This document shows, piece by piece, positions 52,456 through 64,000 of a DNA stretch of 64,000 nucleotides. The stretch's first letter is position 1, and the number at the start of each line of letters is the position of its first letter. The translations under genes and the position numbers were made by a program. The notes under the pieces are model-generated. The model ran no database searches, was not told where the DNA came from, and saw only the letters and a list, made by a program, of their open reading frames with translations. This DNA is from Metallyticus violacea (taxonomy: Eukaryota > Arthropoda > Insecta > Mantodea > Metallyticidae): NCBI GenBank assembly GCA_030762175.1, contig CM060831.1, positions 312,501 to 376,500 on the forward strand, written 5' to 3'.

Positions 52456-55087
52456 ATGGCCGCATGTCTGGTTCGAAGACCATTGCGAGCTGCATTATGG
52501 AACGCGAATGGGATCGCGGATCAGCGGTCCGGCCTCTTGGAGTTTGTAGAAGATCAGGGAATTAACATCCTGATGATCTGCAAGACCCACCTGCACGCGG
52601 GAGTTAACTTCCACCTGTCAAGATACGTCGCCCATTGGTCCGACCGCGTCGGCCGACGGGTTGAAGGCACTGACATATTCATCCAGCGACATTTTGTCCA
52701 CGCCCCTTTCCCTGTCCCTCCCCTACAGCATGTCAAAGCAAGCGCCATAAGGGCTCTCCTTGGGTGGCCGGTGCTGTTACAAACAGACTGGATAAAATAG
52801 ACCGAAAGGGATGCACCGATCCATCGTTTAAACCAGACGGTTCTACGGACTGGTTTAGACGATGGATAGCTGCATCCCAGTCGCAACTCAATTGAGGCGC
52901 TGGAGGAGGCGGCTACGAACTCCTCCAACACTGTTCTCCTTGGGATTCGTGCTAGTACATACCGCATGACGCACGAGCATCCAAACCATACCATTCCCGC
53001 GCCCCTCAGGCGGCTCATCAGAGCCAAAAATGCCGTACGGAGGCTATGACAGAGATTCCGTCACCCCAGGATAGGAAAGGTCCACCGGCGATTCAAAATC
53101 CTGATGAGTAATCTCCTGCGGGCACACCGATCTGAAATCTGGAAAAACACGTTACGGCGCGTGGACCTCCAAGAGGGATCGTCTGAGACCTTAACCTCCA
53201 CAGGTGGCCGAGATCGTTAAGGCACGGACTCGTGAGCGGGAGGTCTGGGTTCGAATACCGCCAGGGTCGCCCTCCCTGACTGAGGGTTTTTCCGGGATTT
53301 CCTCGGTCCTCATAAATGGCATATGCCGGGGAGGTACCCTAAACTTAGATCTAGAACGATTTCTTCCTTAAAAATGAATCCTTTCCCAATTTACCATTTC
53401 ATGTATCATCGGTGTTCATCGCCTGTGATGCCTCTGAAGCAAAAACGGGCGATAAACACTACTCATTCATTCTGAGGCCTCCGGAAAAACAAGGACCAAC
53501 TCCAACACCCCTGCACAGCCGTTTTCAACGGCACTTAGTTTTTGAGGCCCGAGAAAAAGCAGACCATTCGCTGACCATCTGGAACTCAGTTTCTGCCCCG
53601 AGAAGAGCCCCAAGACGACGATCACATGATTCTCGTGGAAGAAACAGTCTCTGCATTCATAGAATGTGAGCGGCTTCACCACGAGAATTTTCACATCCCG
53701 ATAACCACACCTAAAGAAATGGCCTCCCAGATCCGAAATTCTAAGTCCCATAAAGCGCCTGGACAGGACCATGTCACAGTGGAAATGCTCCAATACCTTC
53801 TCAAAAGGGCCGTGATCCCATGACGCGAATCTTCAATGCATGCCTATACCTCCGCCACTTCCCATCTTTGTAGGAGGCGCGGGTGGCGTGCATTCTGAAG
53901 CCCGGCAAGGATCCAGTCCATCCTTCCAGCTACCGCTCCATAAGTCTCCTACCCAGAGTCTCAAAAGTCTTCGAAAGACTTCTTATCCGGTTCCTCCCTC
54001 ATTTTGAGGAGGAGCAACTCCTACCCAATCACCAGTTTGAATTTCGTCCTGGACACTCCACCTCTCAGCTACTACTGTGAGTGGCCGAGCTTCCAAGCGA
54101 GGGCCAAATCGGTAGCAGTGCTGCTGGACGTGGAAAAAGCCTTCTCGACGACCTGGCATGATGGCCTCATCTTTAAGCTCCTGGAGCACGACATTCCTGT
54201 CCCCTACATTTCCCTGGTAGCCAGCTTTCTCCGAGGACGAAGCTTCCGGGTAAAGGTAGTCGGAAAGCTCTCAACAGTCCGGCCCATTGGCGCGGGGGTG
54301 CCGCAGGGCAGCGTGCTGTCCTCGGTGCTCTTTGCTGCTTACATAGCCAACTTCCCCACACACTCACAAACCACCCACCACCAGTCAGTATGCAGACGAT
54401 CTGCTAATTCTGTCACAAAATAATAACCAAAATTATGTAATCAAACCAATTCAAGACCACCTCAGAAAGGCAGAGGCCGAGAGCGAGAAATGGCGCATGA
54501 CCATTAGTCCGGAGAAGAGCTCTGCTATTCTCCTCACTAAGAGCCGACGTCCGAGGCGCCTGCGGGACCTCGTGTTGCATCGCCGGCGGATCCCCTGGGT
54601 TCGCAGCGCGAAGTACCTCGGGGTAACATTGGATCGCTCCCTGATTTTCAGGGAGCACGTGTTGCAAAAGTCCAGCAAGACCACATAGCTCTCGGTCACC
54701 TGTATCCCATCCTCAGCTCTAAAACCATGACCATGACCCATAAGCTGCGTGTATACCGTGCCATAATACCGGCTATGGTTCTGTACGGCTGCGAAATCTG
54801 GGGATCCGCGGCTCCGACCACGATCCACAGAATTAAATTCCTGCAGAACCAGGCGCTCAGAATTATATACGTGTGCTGACTGCCGCTTCCCAGCACATAT
54901 CCTCCATGACCACTCCAACATCCCGTATATCGTGGACATCAAACTGAAAAGAGTCCGGATGCTCCACAATATCATCCTAGACCACCCAAATGAGCTGGCC
55001 AGAGCTCTAGAGACCTACGGTCATAGAGCCCCTAGAAGATGTAATTCTTATAGTCTGCCCAAGGACATCTTGGGACCCCTTGGGTAA
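52456..55087 (+). pseudogene. LINE ORF2 (endonuclease-reverse transcriptase), Jockey-type
   Basis: The endonuclease start reads ALWNANGIADQ and ETH-like CKTHLHAG. RT blocks follow: KSHKAPGQDHVTVEML, SSYRSISLLPRVSKVFERLL, QFEFRPGHSTSQLLL, VLLDVEKAFSTTWHDGLIFKLL, GVPQGSVLS and, one frame over, QYADDLLIL. The C-terminal part shows KYLGVTLDRSLIF and VLYGCEIWG. The order is complete but the gene is broken by many frameshifts and by a SINE at 53201. The low identity of the conserved blocks suggests an old copy. Confidence 0.85.
53201..53375 (+). mobile_element. SINE-2, tRNA-derived, inside the LINE
   Basis: Head with A-box-like GGTGGCCGAGATCGTTAAGG and B-box-like GGGTTCGAATACC, resembling a Leu/Ser-type tRNA, then a body with CATAAATGGCATATGCCGGGG shared with 5335-5440. 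It interrupts the LINE between endonuclease and RT. Confidence 0.75.
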
Positions 55088-55165
55088 AAACTCCAAACCC
55101 ATGTACAAACGCAACATTAAAACTAGTTTCAAACCTGACCCTGAACAACAATCCATAAATCCCCG

Positions 55166-55436
55166 ACAGCAACACCCATGCTGCGAACTACTGTTGACCA
55201 CCGAGGATAAGCAGCATTGGGCGTGGACACTACTTGGATGAGTGACCATCAAGAAAGACCATGTGATGCTTGCAAGCCCCCAAACACTAAACCTGATCCT
55301 GATAAAAAATTTTGAATCCTCGCAATCGGCTACCATGCTGCAAACCATGGCTGACCACCGAGGTTAAGCAGTATCGGGCGTGGCAACCACTTGGATGGGT
55401 GACCGCCAAGAAATGCCACGTGGCGCTTGCACACCC
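55166..55436 (+). repeat. Two tandem 5S-rRNA-derived repeats
   Basis: Copies at about 55166-55280 and 55328-55436 match the 3' two thirds of 5S rRNA: ACCGAGGTTAAGCAGTATCG, GGGCGTGG, CACTTGGATGGGTGACCGCC and a GTGGCGCTTGC end. Each is followed by an AAACCTGATCCTGA-type segment, so the unit of about 155 bp is tandem, with a weaker third trace near 55500. Several conserved 5S bases are changed, so these are pseudogenes or parts of a retroposon tail. Confidence 0.75.
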
Positions 55437-55610
55437 GAAACACAAACCCCCTTCCTGATTCCATTTTAATTTTTCCTATGTCCATCGAGCAGGTAAAGCC
55501 GCGAGGGGCTAGGTACTGCTGACCAATTACACCCACCTGGGACAAGTCCTAAGTGACCTGTACTGGCTTCTGGCGAGATAGATGGGGTGGTATCTCTATG
55601 GAGGTTGTCG

Positions 55611-55895
55611 GTCCTGGTGGTGTAGTGGTAACCATACTTGCCTACTAAAACCAAGGTCGCGGGTTCAAACCGGGCCAAGATCGATGGATTTTTTCGGGAG
55701 TAAAAATCCTAAGGATGACTTCCTTCGTAAGGGAAGTAAAGCCGTGGGTCCCGTGTCGCACATTTACGGCACGAAAAAGAACCTCAATTCTGAAAGAAGA
55801 GGCCTCTGAGAAAAATTTGCCGGCCGTTTCACACCCGGAATTGAATGGGAGCTGATGACCTGAGATGTTAAAAGGCGTCCTTAAATAAAACGAAT
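55611..55895 (+). mobile_element. SINE-1, tRNA-derived
   Basis: Full-looking copy: head TGGTGTAGTGGTAACC and GCGGGTTCAAACC, body with GACTTCCTTCGTAAGGGAAG and GGGTCCCGTGTCGCACATTT, end at TAAATAAAACGAATC before an AT microsatellite. Matches 6655-6943. Confidence 0.85.
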
Positions 55896-55897
55896 CA

Positions 55898-55899
<2 letters not shown>

Positions 55900-55938
<39 letters not shown>
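55900..55938. repeat. (AT)n microsatellite
   Basis: AT run directly at the SINE-1 3' end, probably grown from its tail. Confidence 0.95.
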
Positions 55939-55939
<1 letters not shown>

Positions 55940-55940
<1 letters not shown>

Positions 55941-57749
55941 AGGTTGACCGATCTAGTATTGGAAAACTATCCTAAACGCTCACCGCTATATCAAAGAGCT
56001 TCTGTCGATCACGTCATGCGACATACTTCATTTGTTGGAGGTGAATTCATATTATGTACAACAATGCTCTTCCACACACAGAGCATATCTTGACGGGGAA
56101 TAGTTCGATTCGAATTTCGAGTTCGCATCCCCGACCTAAATCATATTACTAATATGTCATTTGAGGGGAGAATATAAGTCATGCCTCCCTATTTCATTAT
56201 AAATATAATGTGATTCAGTTCCACCGTAAGAACGTAATTTCGATACTAGTATTGAAACATATCTGCGGGCAACTAGCAAATGCACATTGATGAAAGTACG
56301 AACCAAATATTAATCTAAAACATTATAGTATTGTCATACATGGGGAGCAACTCGTTTGTTGGTGCTCATTCCAGTGTAAAAACATGGACTATAATTATAT
56401 TTCTATTGTAAGAAGTAAATTTCTCTGCCGACAACCGAAGCAATGAAGTATAGCAAAAAATGCTAATGAAACATTATTATTGTGCGGTTATGTTCAGCTG
56501 TATATTTATATATTTGTTTTGTTTTTAACTGAAATCATTTATACATCCCCAAGAAATTTACTATACATTTTATCAGGTTAAGTCATTGCTTTAATGCAGA
56601 CTGCTTCCTTTGAAGGTTATCCCTTTCATTTCTTCCTTTTATTATCAAAATTTTACAATTAACACTGGGTTCTTGTGTGTTCCCAAAATATACAAAACAG
56701 ATTTTAATTGGGCAAGTGAGGTTAAAATATGGAAATAATTCATGTCATATGTTGTTAACAATAGCTACATTATTAATTTATTTAAAGATCATGTGGGCTC
56801 ACTGCAAACAAAAATAGCAATATTTGCATTAATTAAAGGACTGATGCAAGCTCATTAAAAGTAAATAATCAGAAATACAATTTACAATATTACAGTAAGG
56901 TTTAAAAAAGCCTCAAGATTTGGAATTCATGAAAAGTATCCATTACGGAGTCACTTTCAATTTATAAATGGCGTAAAATTACAATTGAAACACAAAGAGA
57001 AAGTTATAAATACAAGAGAAATTGAACCATCTCACCAACAAAACTATATTTTAAATCTCTGTTATTGGACCCTTACAGAGTATTTACAACAACCTATAGG
57101 TCACTTTACACCAGTCAAAGAGCTCTAAATTGGTAAGTTGGCTATGGCCAAAAACATAACAGAATAAAGTGAAGAGAATGACAGTACCAGCAATTCTGAA
57201 GATAAGACTTTGGTTTTTTCTACTTTTTTCATTACAAGTCTGTACATAATGTACACATTCTAAAATAGTTTCCTTTAATGTTCTTAGAATAATGTTTCAT
57301 TGAATATTTGAAACAAATCATAATTTTAATTCCTTCTTATGACACATTTTCCTTCTCATTAAATGCAAGCATTTATCCTTCTCTTCAGCAAATGCTCAAG
57401 TATAACAGATATTGAAGGCCTCTCCAAATGGGAGAATAAATGGGTGAACACAATTAAGTACGTACATGCAAGAAGTCTTTCCTGAGAAAGTAAGAAGCAA
57501 AATATGACAATGATTACAAATTTAGCTGTTATGATAATAAGATGTGAAAAAACCAAGACATATCTCTACTGACTTGCAATAATAAATGTTCCTCCCTTCA
57601 CAATGGACATGCAGCACATCAATAGACTTATGTTTCAGAGAGAGAAAGAAAGAGAGAGATAAACTATAAAGACAATATTTCCTGTCATAACCATATAACT
57701 ATCAATATAAACAAAAATGCATTTATCAAAACAGCTACATTTTGAGTAT
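55940..57749. other. AT-rich DNA without a supported gene
   Basis: I see no coding signal on either strand. A GA-rich tract lies at about 57640-57660. Confidence 0.5.
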
Positions 57750-59400
57750 TAAGTTAATGTAATGCACTGCAATTTGTTAGGTATTAGCTAGCATTCATTT
57801 AAAATTGTACACAGTACACATTTACAACTTTGAAGCTAGTTATTGCACATTTTAAATGCTTGTTCTTTCACAAACACATAGTATGCATATGTTATGTTTT
57901 AGGTAAGAAGAAAAGTGAAAGCATTATGTCAAATACCAAGTTATTGGTCATTAAAATCTCAGTAAACTGCCTGAAATACTGTTATAATAATATATAGTGA
58001 TACTGATGAGAAATGTCCTGGAAGACCTATGCCATACCTTCTCAAATCTAAAAAAAAAGCTCAGAAAATATCATTCAGAACTTTCTTGGTGCCATAAAGC
58101 TGTGAAACATTGTAATTTTAAATAATTGACAAGAAAAATAATATTCATATACTGAACTCTATAAAGCTACTCAGTTTTAATTAGGAAGTCCTATTGCAGC
58201 ACACTTCTGAAAAGGGAAATGGAGATCTCCATAGGCAAATTGACAATGAATTTTTTCCTAACAAAGCACAAATATAGAAAATAACTAATGTGCTAATATT
58301 TCTTGGTCTAATAGGTTGGTAACATACCCAACATATTTGTTTGAGGTCATCAACTTATAAGGATTAAACCTAAACCCTAAAAGGCTGTATGAATAATTCT
58401 AATTTAAACTTGGCACCTATAGATGTCGGATGAATCTCAAGTGCCATGTATGTGATAAAATATTCTTTGCACATGATATGGCATACAATTTTATTTTTAT
58501 ACTCAAATGTCAAACAAAAAGAAAAAGACAAACTGAACCAGGAAATACAAAGTAAAACACTACAGTTCCTAACATTTCATAGATATATATATATATATAT
58601 ATCAAAATAAACAAAAATTCGTATATAAAAACAATTTTAGTTTCCAGGAGAAGTTAATGTAATGTATTCATTCATTTAAAATTTTAATATAGACACATTT
58701 AGAGCAATGAAGCTTCTTGTATTGAATAGCTTTGTAAATGCTAGTTCTTTCACAAAACCATGTATACATGTCTTATGTAAGAAGAAAAGTAACAGATTAT
58801 GCCAAAAACGTCAGGCTGCTGGTCACAGTATTAAAATCCCAGTACTATGTGAAATACTGTTTATAACCATTATAATAATAGTTATATTAGAGAAAAGCTC
58901 AGAAAAATAAATTCAGAACTTCATTAGAAAACAAAAGTTGTGAAACATTTTAAATTACAAATAAATGACGAGAAAAAGAAAAGTAATATAGAGTTAAGTA
59001 AAGTTAAGCAGTACGTGTGTGTATAACTCAACTCTCTTAAAGGAGCATACAGTTTTAATTTGGAGAACTATTGCAAGATCAATTGCAGTACACTTCTGAA
59101 AATGGAAATATTCTCAATTGGCAAACTGGCCATGGATTTCTTCTAAAAAAATGAAGCCCAAAGGAGAGAAAATAACCGAGTTTGCTAGTTTTTCTCAATA
59201 GATTGGTAGCATGTCCGCCATTTTTGTACTTATTTGGAGAGCGGCGTAAACTTGCAGAGTAAAACCATTCAAATATAGTTACACGTAGCACCTACAGATG
59301 TCAGAGGAATAGGTCATCATCTCAAGCATCATGCGTATGATAACGTATTTCTTGAACATGAAAAGGCAGACAATATGTCCAGGATCCACTTTTTTCAGGT
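57750..59400. repeat. Two related ~0.9-kb units in tandem
   Basis: Sequence from about 57755 recurs from about 58650: AGTTAATGTAATG, CATTCATTTAAAATT, CTAGTTCTTTCACAAA, GTAAGAAGAAAAGT, TTAAAATC.CAGTA, AAGCTCAGAAAA, GTGAAACATT. The copies differ by many substitutions and indels. A third relative lies at about 50885-51185. No coding content. Confidence 0.65.
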
Positions 59401-61614
59401 ATGGAGTTCTTAAACATTCTTTTTAAATGTGGTTAAATGATAACTGCTTATGATGGTGCACAAGCTTATCATGACAAATACAGATTTACTTCTTACAAAT
59501 TCTGATGATTTCCTTGTTTCTTATTAATTTCGAATAACATTTTATTTCTGATATTTATAACTCGCTATGATTTATAACACTGTGAAGTCTACTTGTGTTT
59601 ACTGTAAAAGAGTGTTAATATCTATTTCGTTTTAATTCAATGGAGCATTAATGCAAAGATTTCTCACTTTTATCCACTTAAAGTTTTAGTTTATCATACT
59701 ACATCTCAGTAGCCAAAAATACCGTAAGTTTAATCCGTTATTGATGTATTTTATTCAATCTGATGTTTTCTAACAAGTCTCCTGCAATACACACAGGTTG
59801 GTTGGTTTGATTAAATGAAGTTAAGAGAATTTTCGTTTCTACTATCAATTGTGTGTTCTATTTGAGTATATTAAATTACTTCTGACAACTCTCAGTTATC
59901 AATTTAAAAGAATTTGCACAGTATGTGTGATGTAAATGATCATTTTATCTAATTATTATAGACCAAATCAGAACTTTTAAGAAAAAAAATTATATTATCC
60001 ACTGGAAATGTAAATATTATACTGCCTAATACCTTATTACAAGGAGTTATAAATGAACAATAGTTCACATTTGATGCCAGTAAAGTATGCATTTTTTAGA
60101 CATTTTCTGAATTTATCTTTCTCATGGTAGTCTTATCAATTATGAGTGTGTACCAGAAAGTGAAGGCAAGAACATGTACCACATTTACAACTTTGCAAAT
60201 ATATGCAAACAAATATATCATTCTAAGTGCAACCAATCAGGACAATATGCAATAGTAGCAATGTTACACTAGCTTCTGCATTCTAGTAGAGAATACTAGA
60301 GATTACGAGAGAAGCAAATGATGATAGAAAAGGCGACATCTGGGCTGTATCTAGGATGTTCCAGAACCTTTAAACTCAAATAAATGATGTTTTTAGCAGT
60401 ATGGCTGGCTTAATGTGAAGTTACAACAATGATTATTTAATAGGCATTTGTTCCGAATTGCTGGTTTCAGGTTGTCAAGCAATCATTTCTTGTACTGTTC
60501 ATCGTTCATACCTTTTCCTTGCAGTTGATCTGCCAAAAAACTGTTAGCATCACAATTACCGCGAAAAATAAATCTTGAATTACTTCTTCGTTGGAGTTTC
60601 CGGATATACATACTCAATGTTAGTATTCTGACTCATCGTGACGAAATCCAGTTATCACCTGTGACTTTCTGCTTAGAATTCTGTACCTTCATTGTCACAA
60701 TTGTCTTGTATCCGTTAGAAGTTCTCAATACATTAGTGCCTGTGTTTTTTTTAAACAAATGATAAAGGATATAAGGGTATAGCAAGAAAGGGGTGGGGAA
60801 GTTGAAGTGGGATCAATCGGGAGCTAGAAAGAAAGGTGGTGAGGTACTCCATATTTGCATTCAAGGGTGATGGGTAACACTGGCGTGCAATGCATGTCCA
60901 GTAGATGAGGAAAGGTTAGCTGGGAGACAAGTTTGACCTGGATTCAGCTTGCCTCCTTAGGAATTAGGAGTGGTAGTGGTGACATTAGGAGAGGAGTATA
61001 TTCTTTAATCACTATTTATATTTGTAGTTTGGTTGGTGCATCTGTTGTTTGCATTCCAGGGACTCGAATTGTGTGACATCAATGTTGATTTGTCTTTGCT
61101 AGGCTGTATTTTGTAGTGTTGTCCTGAGACACGCATTCCTTTCCTAAGTGCGTCATTACAGCCCTCCTCTAAAAGATGAGGCGGATCAACGGAGAGTCCC
61201 ACGTGATGACCAGATTCTTGTCATTCTGACTGCCGGGACCTATTGGTGCCGAGCTTTATGGAGAACGTAATACTCAGTACAGAACCGGTGATTTCTGCTC
61301 TATGGGTGATGGATTTCTGTGTAGGCTTGTTTTGTGTATTGGTGTGCTGAACTATGAAGGCGTAGGTGATGGTTGCGTTGGCTGTGGTTGTAAGGTGCGC
61401 CTGGTGAAACCAGTCTTCAGATATTAGCAAGTGGCGGCGGAGTGGTCGAGTTAGTGCTTCGAGCGGGCTTGGTTGTTGGAGCGGGGTGGGAGCGGTGGTG
61501 TTCTTTTCACTGCTTATAGTACAAGCTTGCTGATGCGACGACTGGTTTCCTCCAAGCCATGCTGCTTCTTGGAGGTGGTGCTCTCAAGACGAAGTATGCC
61601 TATGATCTGTGGTA

Positions 61615-61616
<2 letters not shown>
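59401..61616. other. AT-rich DNA without a supported gene
   Basis: Only short open frames with no recognisable domain. A slightly GC-richer part at 60780-61500 has no features I can name; a faint tRNA-like A-box string near 61440 lacks a B box. Confidence 0.45.

Positions 61617-61649
<33 letters not shown>
61617..61649. repeat. T33 homopolymer
   Basis: Uninterrupted T run, i.e. poly(A) on the minus strand, directly after the minus-strand transposase fragment at 61659-61841. Confidence 0.95.
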
Positions 61650-61650
<1 letters not shown>

Positions 61651-61658
61651 GCTCCCCA

Positions 61659-61841
61659 TTCGCAGGGCTTTATAGAAGTCGGACTCGTAAAGATTTGGTC
61701 GGCAGAACGATGACTATTCTCCAAAGAACACGCTACCTCATGAATGGCTACTCGCCGGTTCGCAAGTATTTTATCTCGATTTTGCTGAATTTTCTCGGCA
61801 GTGGTGCAGGTTGACGGGCGTCCAGCTCTCTCCTTGTGCAA
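61659..61841 (-). pseudogene. Mariner-like transposase N-terminal (HTH) fragment
   Basis: The minus-strand translation has RAGRPSTCTTAEKI, NRRVAIHEVACSLENSHRSA, matching the GRPST linker and second helix-turn-helix of mariner-type transposases (usual form GRPSTS and DRR.TVREIAEE). It ends at a poly(A) run in transcript sense. Nothing else of the transposase is present. Confidence 0.6.
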
Positions 61842-64000
61842 CTACTTTTAAACTTCTACACTTATAGCACAGCCCCCGTATTGTGTTGAATGCCTCCGAT
61901 GAATTTCAACCTCTTGACACACTTTGGGATCAAATAAATTGGATTACTGTTCTTTGTTTCTCCTTATGTACGCTGTCTCATCAGCAAGAAAAATGACACG
62001 AAGAAAGTCAAACTTCGATAAAGTGAAGACAATAGTACTAACTCAAGCATGTGTACAGATAGCATGTGATAAATTTAGAGATGTTGATGACGTATTGCAG
62101 ATATTTTTTTAATTTTCTTCCTGGCACTTTCTATATTTCATCAGAGGTGAGCCTACAATTTTCCAGTACTCCAATGAACCAAACAAAGTACAATGCCAGT
62201 CGTGGGCTATAAGGGATGGTTGTAGAAAACGTTCCAACTCGCAATGCTGCACCCCATAGTATGCGCACATTAATTGTCTTGTTCGAATAATACATTTCTA
62301 GACAGTATTCCTTTTCTTAGGATGCACATTGAAGGTTTAAGTGTTTCTTGTACCTAACCACATTACGTTTTATTGTACATTGTTTACCCATGTTCCTGAA
62401 GTCATTAAATTAGTTTTCATGTCTTTAAAAAATATACCCCATTTGTCAGCACGTGCTTCCCTTTTAAATTATTAGCTGCAGATGTTTCTACTGTATGCTT
62501 AGTTTCTTGCTGTCTTGTTTGCGATGATGGACTTCAGTTCTCTCTGAAACGCACACATTTTCTCCGCGCTCTTTCTCCATGCACTGTTGCTTGTGCAAAT
62601 CGTTTGGGAACACCGTGAATTAATTTTAGAGTACTGCAACTCGTGTTACTTTATGGCAAGTGCAAATCCATATCAGTTATCACATTCTAATGCTACTTCG
62701 GATGCTATCCTCTGGTCTTTTCTGGTCAAGGCATCGCCGTCAATTTGGACTTTTTCGAGTGATGTTGACAGTACCTTTATTAGATCTTTGCTGCAACCCA
62801 TTAATCAACACGAACATTACTTGCTTCCGATTTGGTAACCCCGTAGTTTTAAAACTGTCTTTACCATCTGATTCACTCTTGTATTATTTTCCATAACACT
62901 CAATATTTACAAAAGCATTTACAAAGAATACTCTGAACTTTTGAAAATTTCATTGATACTTCAATATTTCTGCTAAGCATGTTATTATTTGCTGACAAGC
63001 AGCACTAAATCATACTGACTTTATATGCCCAGTTCAGACCAGGACCTTAGCACACCTATTCAAATGTCTCTGACATTATTTACACCACCTTCAATTAAGA
63101 ATGGCAGCCTCTTGGCTTGCCACATAGCCATAAGTTCCTCTTATGGTGCATTATTATTTTAGTAACCTTCACAGGTTAAGAGTACATTACTTCTATGTGC
63201 TAATTACTTCAATGTTTTGTTTACTTGCACCCAAAGATGAGTCTAAAACATCCCATCAAGATACTCTCCCAGACTGTCCATTGTTAACACTTAAGATTTG
63301 CTCTCCTGTGCAAAAACGGTTGGGGTTGTTGGATACTGATAGCTGCTAGTGTTAACGGTGTGGTAACTTTCTCTACATAAATGGTTGACATTTTCAGCGT
63401 AGGACTTGGACTAGTGTCAGATGAGCGTTGTTTCACACCCGTACGATGTGAAAGCACACACTTACAATATAGATACATATAAATGTTTCATGTCAGAGTA
63501 CTCCCATTTATTATATGTGCTTTCATAGTGTACCAGTGCACAGGTAAGATAAAAGCAAACGCTTGGTGGTTTAGTAACAGTTTGGAGGTGGGAGATGATA
63601 ATGGCGTTAACGCGTGTGCTCTACAAAACAACTGTCAGATAGAGTGAAGTTTAGTTATTGAAGGTGAGCACATTTAATGGACCTGCAACATTCCATACCT
63701 CTAAGCGTGTTTTGCTCATGTCTTACTGCTTACTTAAATGCTAAAATTCACAGACGCGAAACAGCGCTCGCCTGGCTGTCCAAGCAGTGACTAATTATTG
63801 CTTCAGTAAGTGCGAGTCTATGTTGAAAGCCAAACCCAATTCATCAAAAGGCAAATGTACAGTTGATTCCTTGCCACCATCTAATAAGACCGGCTAATAG
63901 CTGTCTGAACGTTGAAATGGTGCTAAATTTGTATGAAATTCTCGCGGTAAGACCTGAAGTGCTAACTGGACCGTATCTTTGATAATGTGTACTAAAGCAT
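61842..64000. other. AT-rich DNA without a supported gene
   Basis: Short open frames only. I see no domain, RNA gene or repeat I can name. Confidence 0.45.

Noticed and set aside
55328..55436. Functional 5S rRNA gene
   Set aside because: Several conserved positions are changed, the 5' third is poor, and the unit sits in a retroposon-rich context.
55611..55680. Functional tRNA genes at 55611, 53201 and 6943
   Set aside because: A and B boxes are present, but each head continues into a shared SINE body and the cloverleaf stems are not maintained.
56000..64000. Host exons in the right flank
   Set aside because: Open frames are short, AT-rich and without recognisable domains or convincing splice sites.

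Overview
This is eukaryotic, intron-poor and repeat-packed DNA, most likely from an arthropod. The grounds are degraded mariner/Tc1, PIF/Harbinger, Ty3/gypsy-type and Jockey-type remnants, tRNA-derived SINEs, a divergent satellite of about 190 bp, and TATA boxes followed by TCAGT-type initiators. I see no intact host gene.

The window is dominated by three Polinton/Maverick-type (adintovirus-like) elements. P1 (1 to about 3.5 kb, minus strand, running off the left edge) is the 5' part of a decayed protein-primed DNA polymerase with its promoter, followed outward by a tandem array of ~230-bp repeats. P2 (12297-47733) has terminal inverted repeats (TIRs) of about 2.7-2.9 kb and a perfect 6-bp target duplication (GACTGT), and it sits inside the satellite array. 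P3 (22220-41889, 19,670 bp) has 233-bp TIRs and its own perfect 6-bp duplication (CATGGG). It is inserted, in the same orientation, into the penton-like gene of P2. Without P3, P2 would be about 15.8 kb, a normal Polinton size.

Both P2 and P3 carry, in the same order, PolB, packaging ATPase, a small basic protein, a short EKW-motif protein, a chromodomain integrase, penton-like protein, an amphipathic pVI-like protein, major capsid protein, an adenain-like protease, and three small conserved genes. This is the full set for copying, packaging, capsid building, maturation and integration. In P2 the last two genes lie inside the TIR and so occur at both ends. P3 adds accessory genes that P2 lacks: a membrane-protein pair, a Cys-rich secreted protein next to a coiled-coil protein, an intact dUTPase, a repeat/Asp-rich gene ending in a second dUTPase-like domain, a basic tandem-repeat protein between PolB and ATPase, and a gene after the protease.

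Most genes are broken by frameshifts and nonsense codons. Those still open include the P2 ATPase and small basic protein, and the P3 dUTPase, small basic protein, protease and one small conserved gene. The flanks hold the satellite (8.3-12.3 and 47.7-48.8 kb), a gypsy-type RT fragment, a Tc1-like transposase, a Jockey-like LINE with a SINE in it, tandem 5S-rRNA-derived repeats, and from 56 kb on AT-rich DNA with a ~0.9-kb duplication and no gene I can support.
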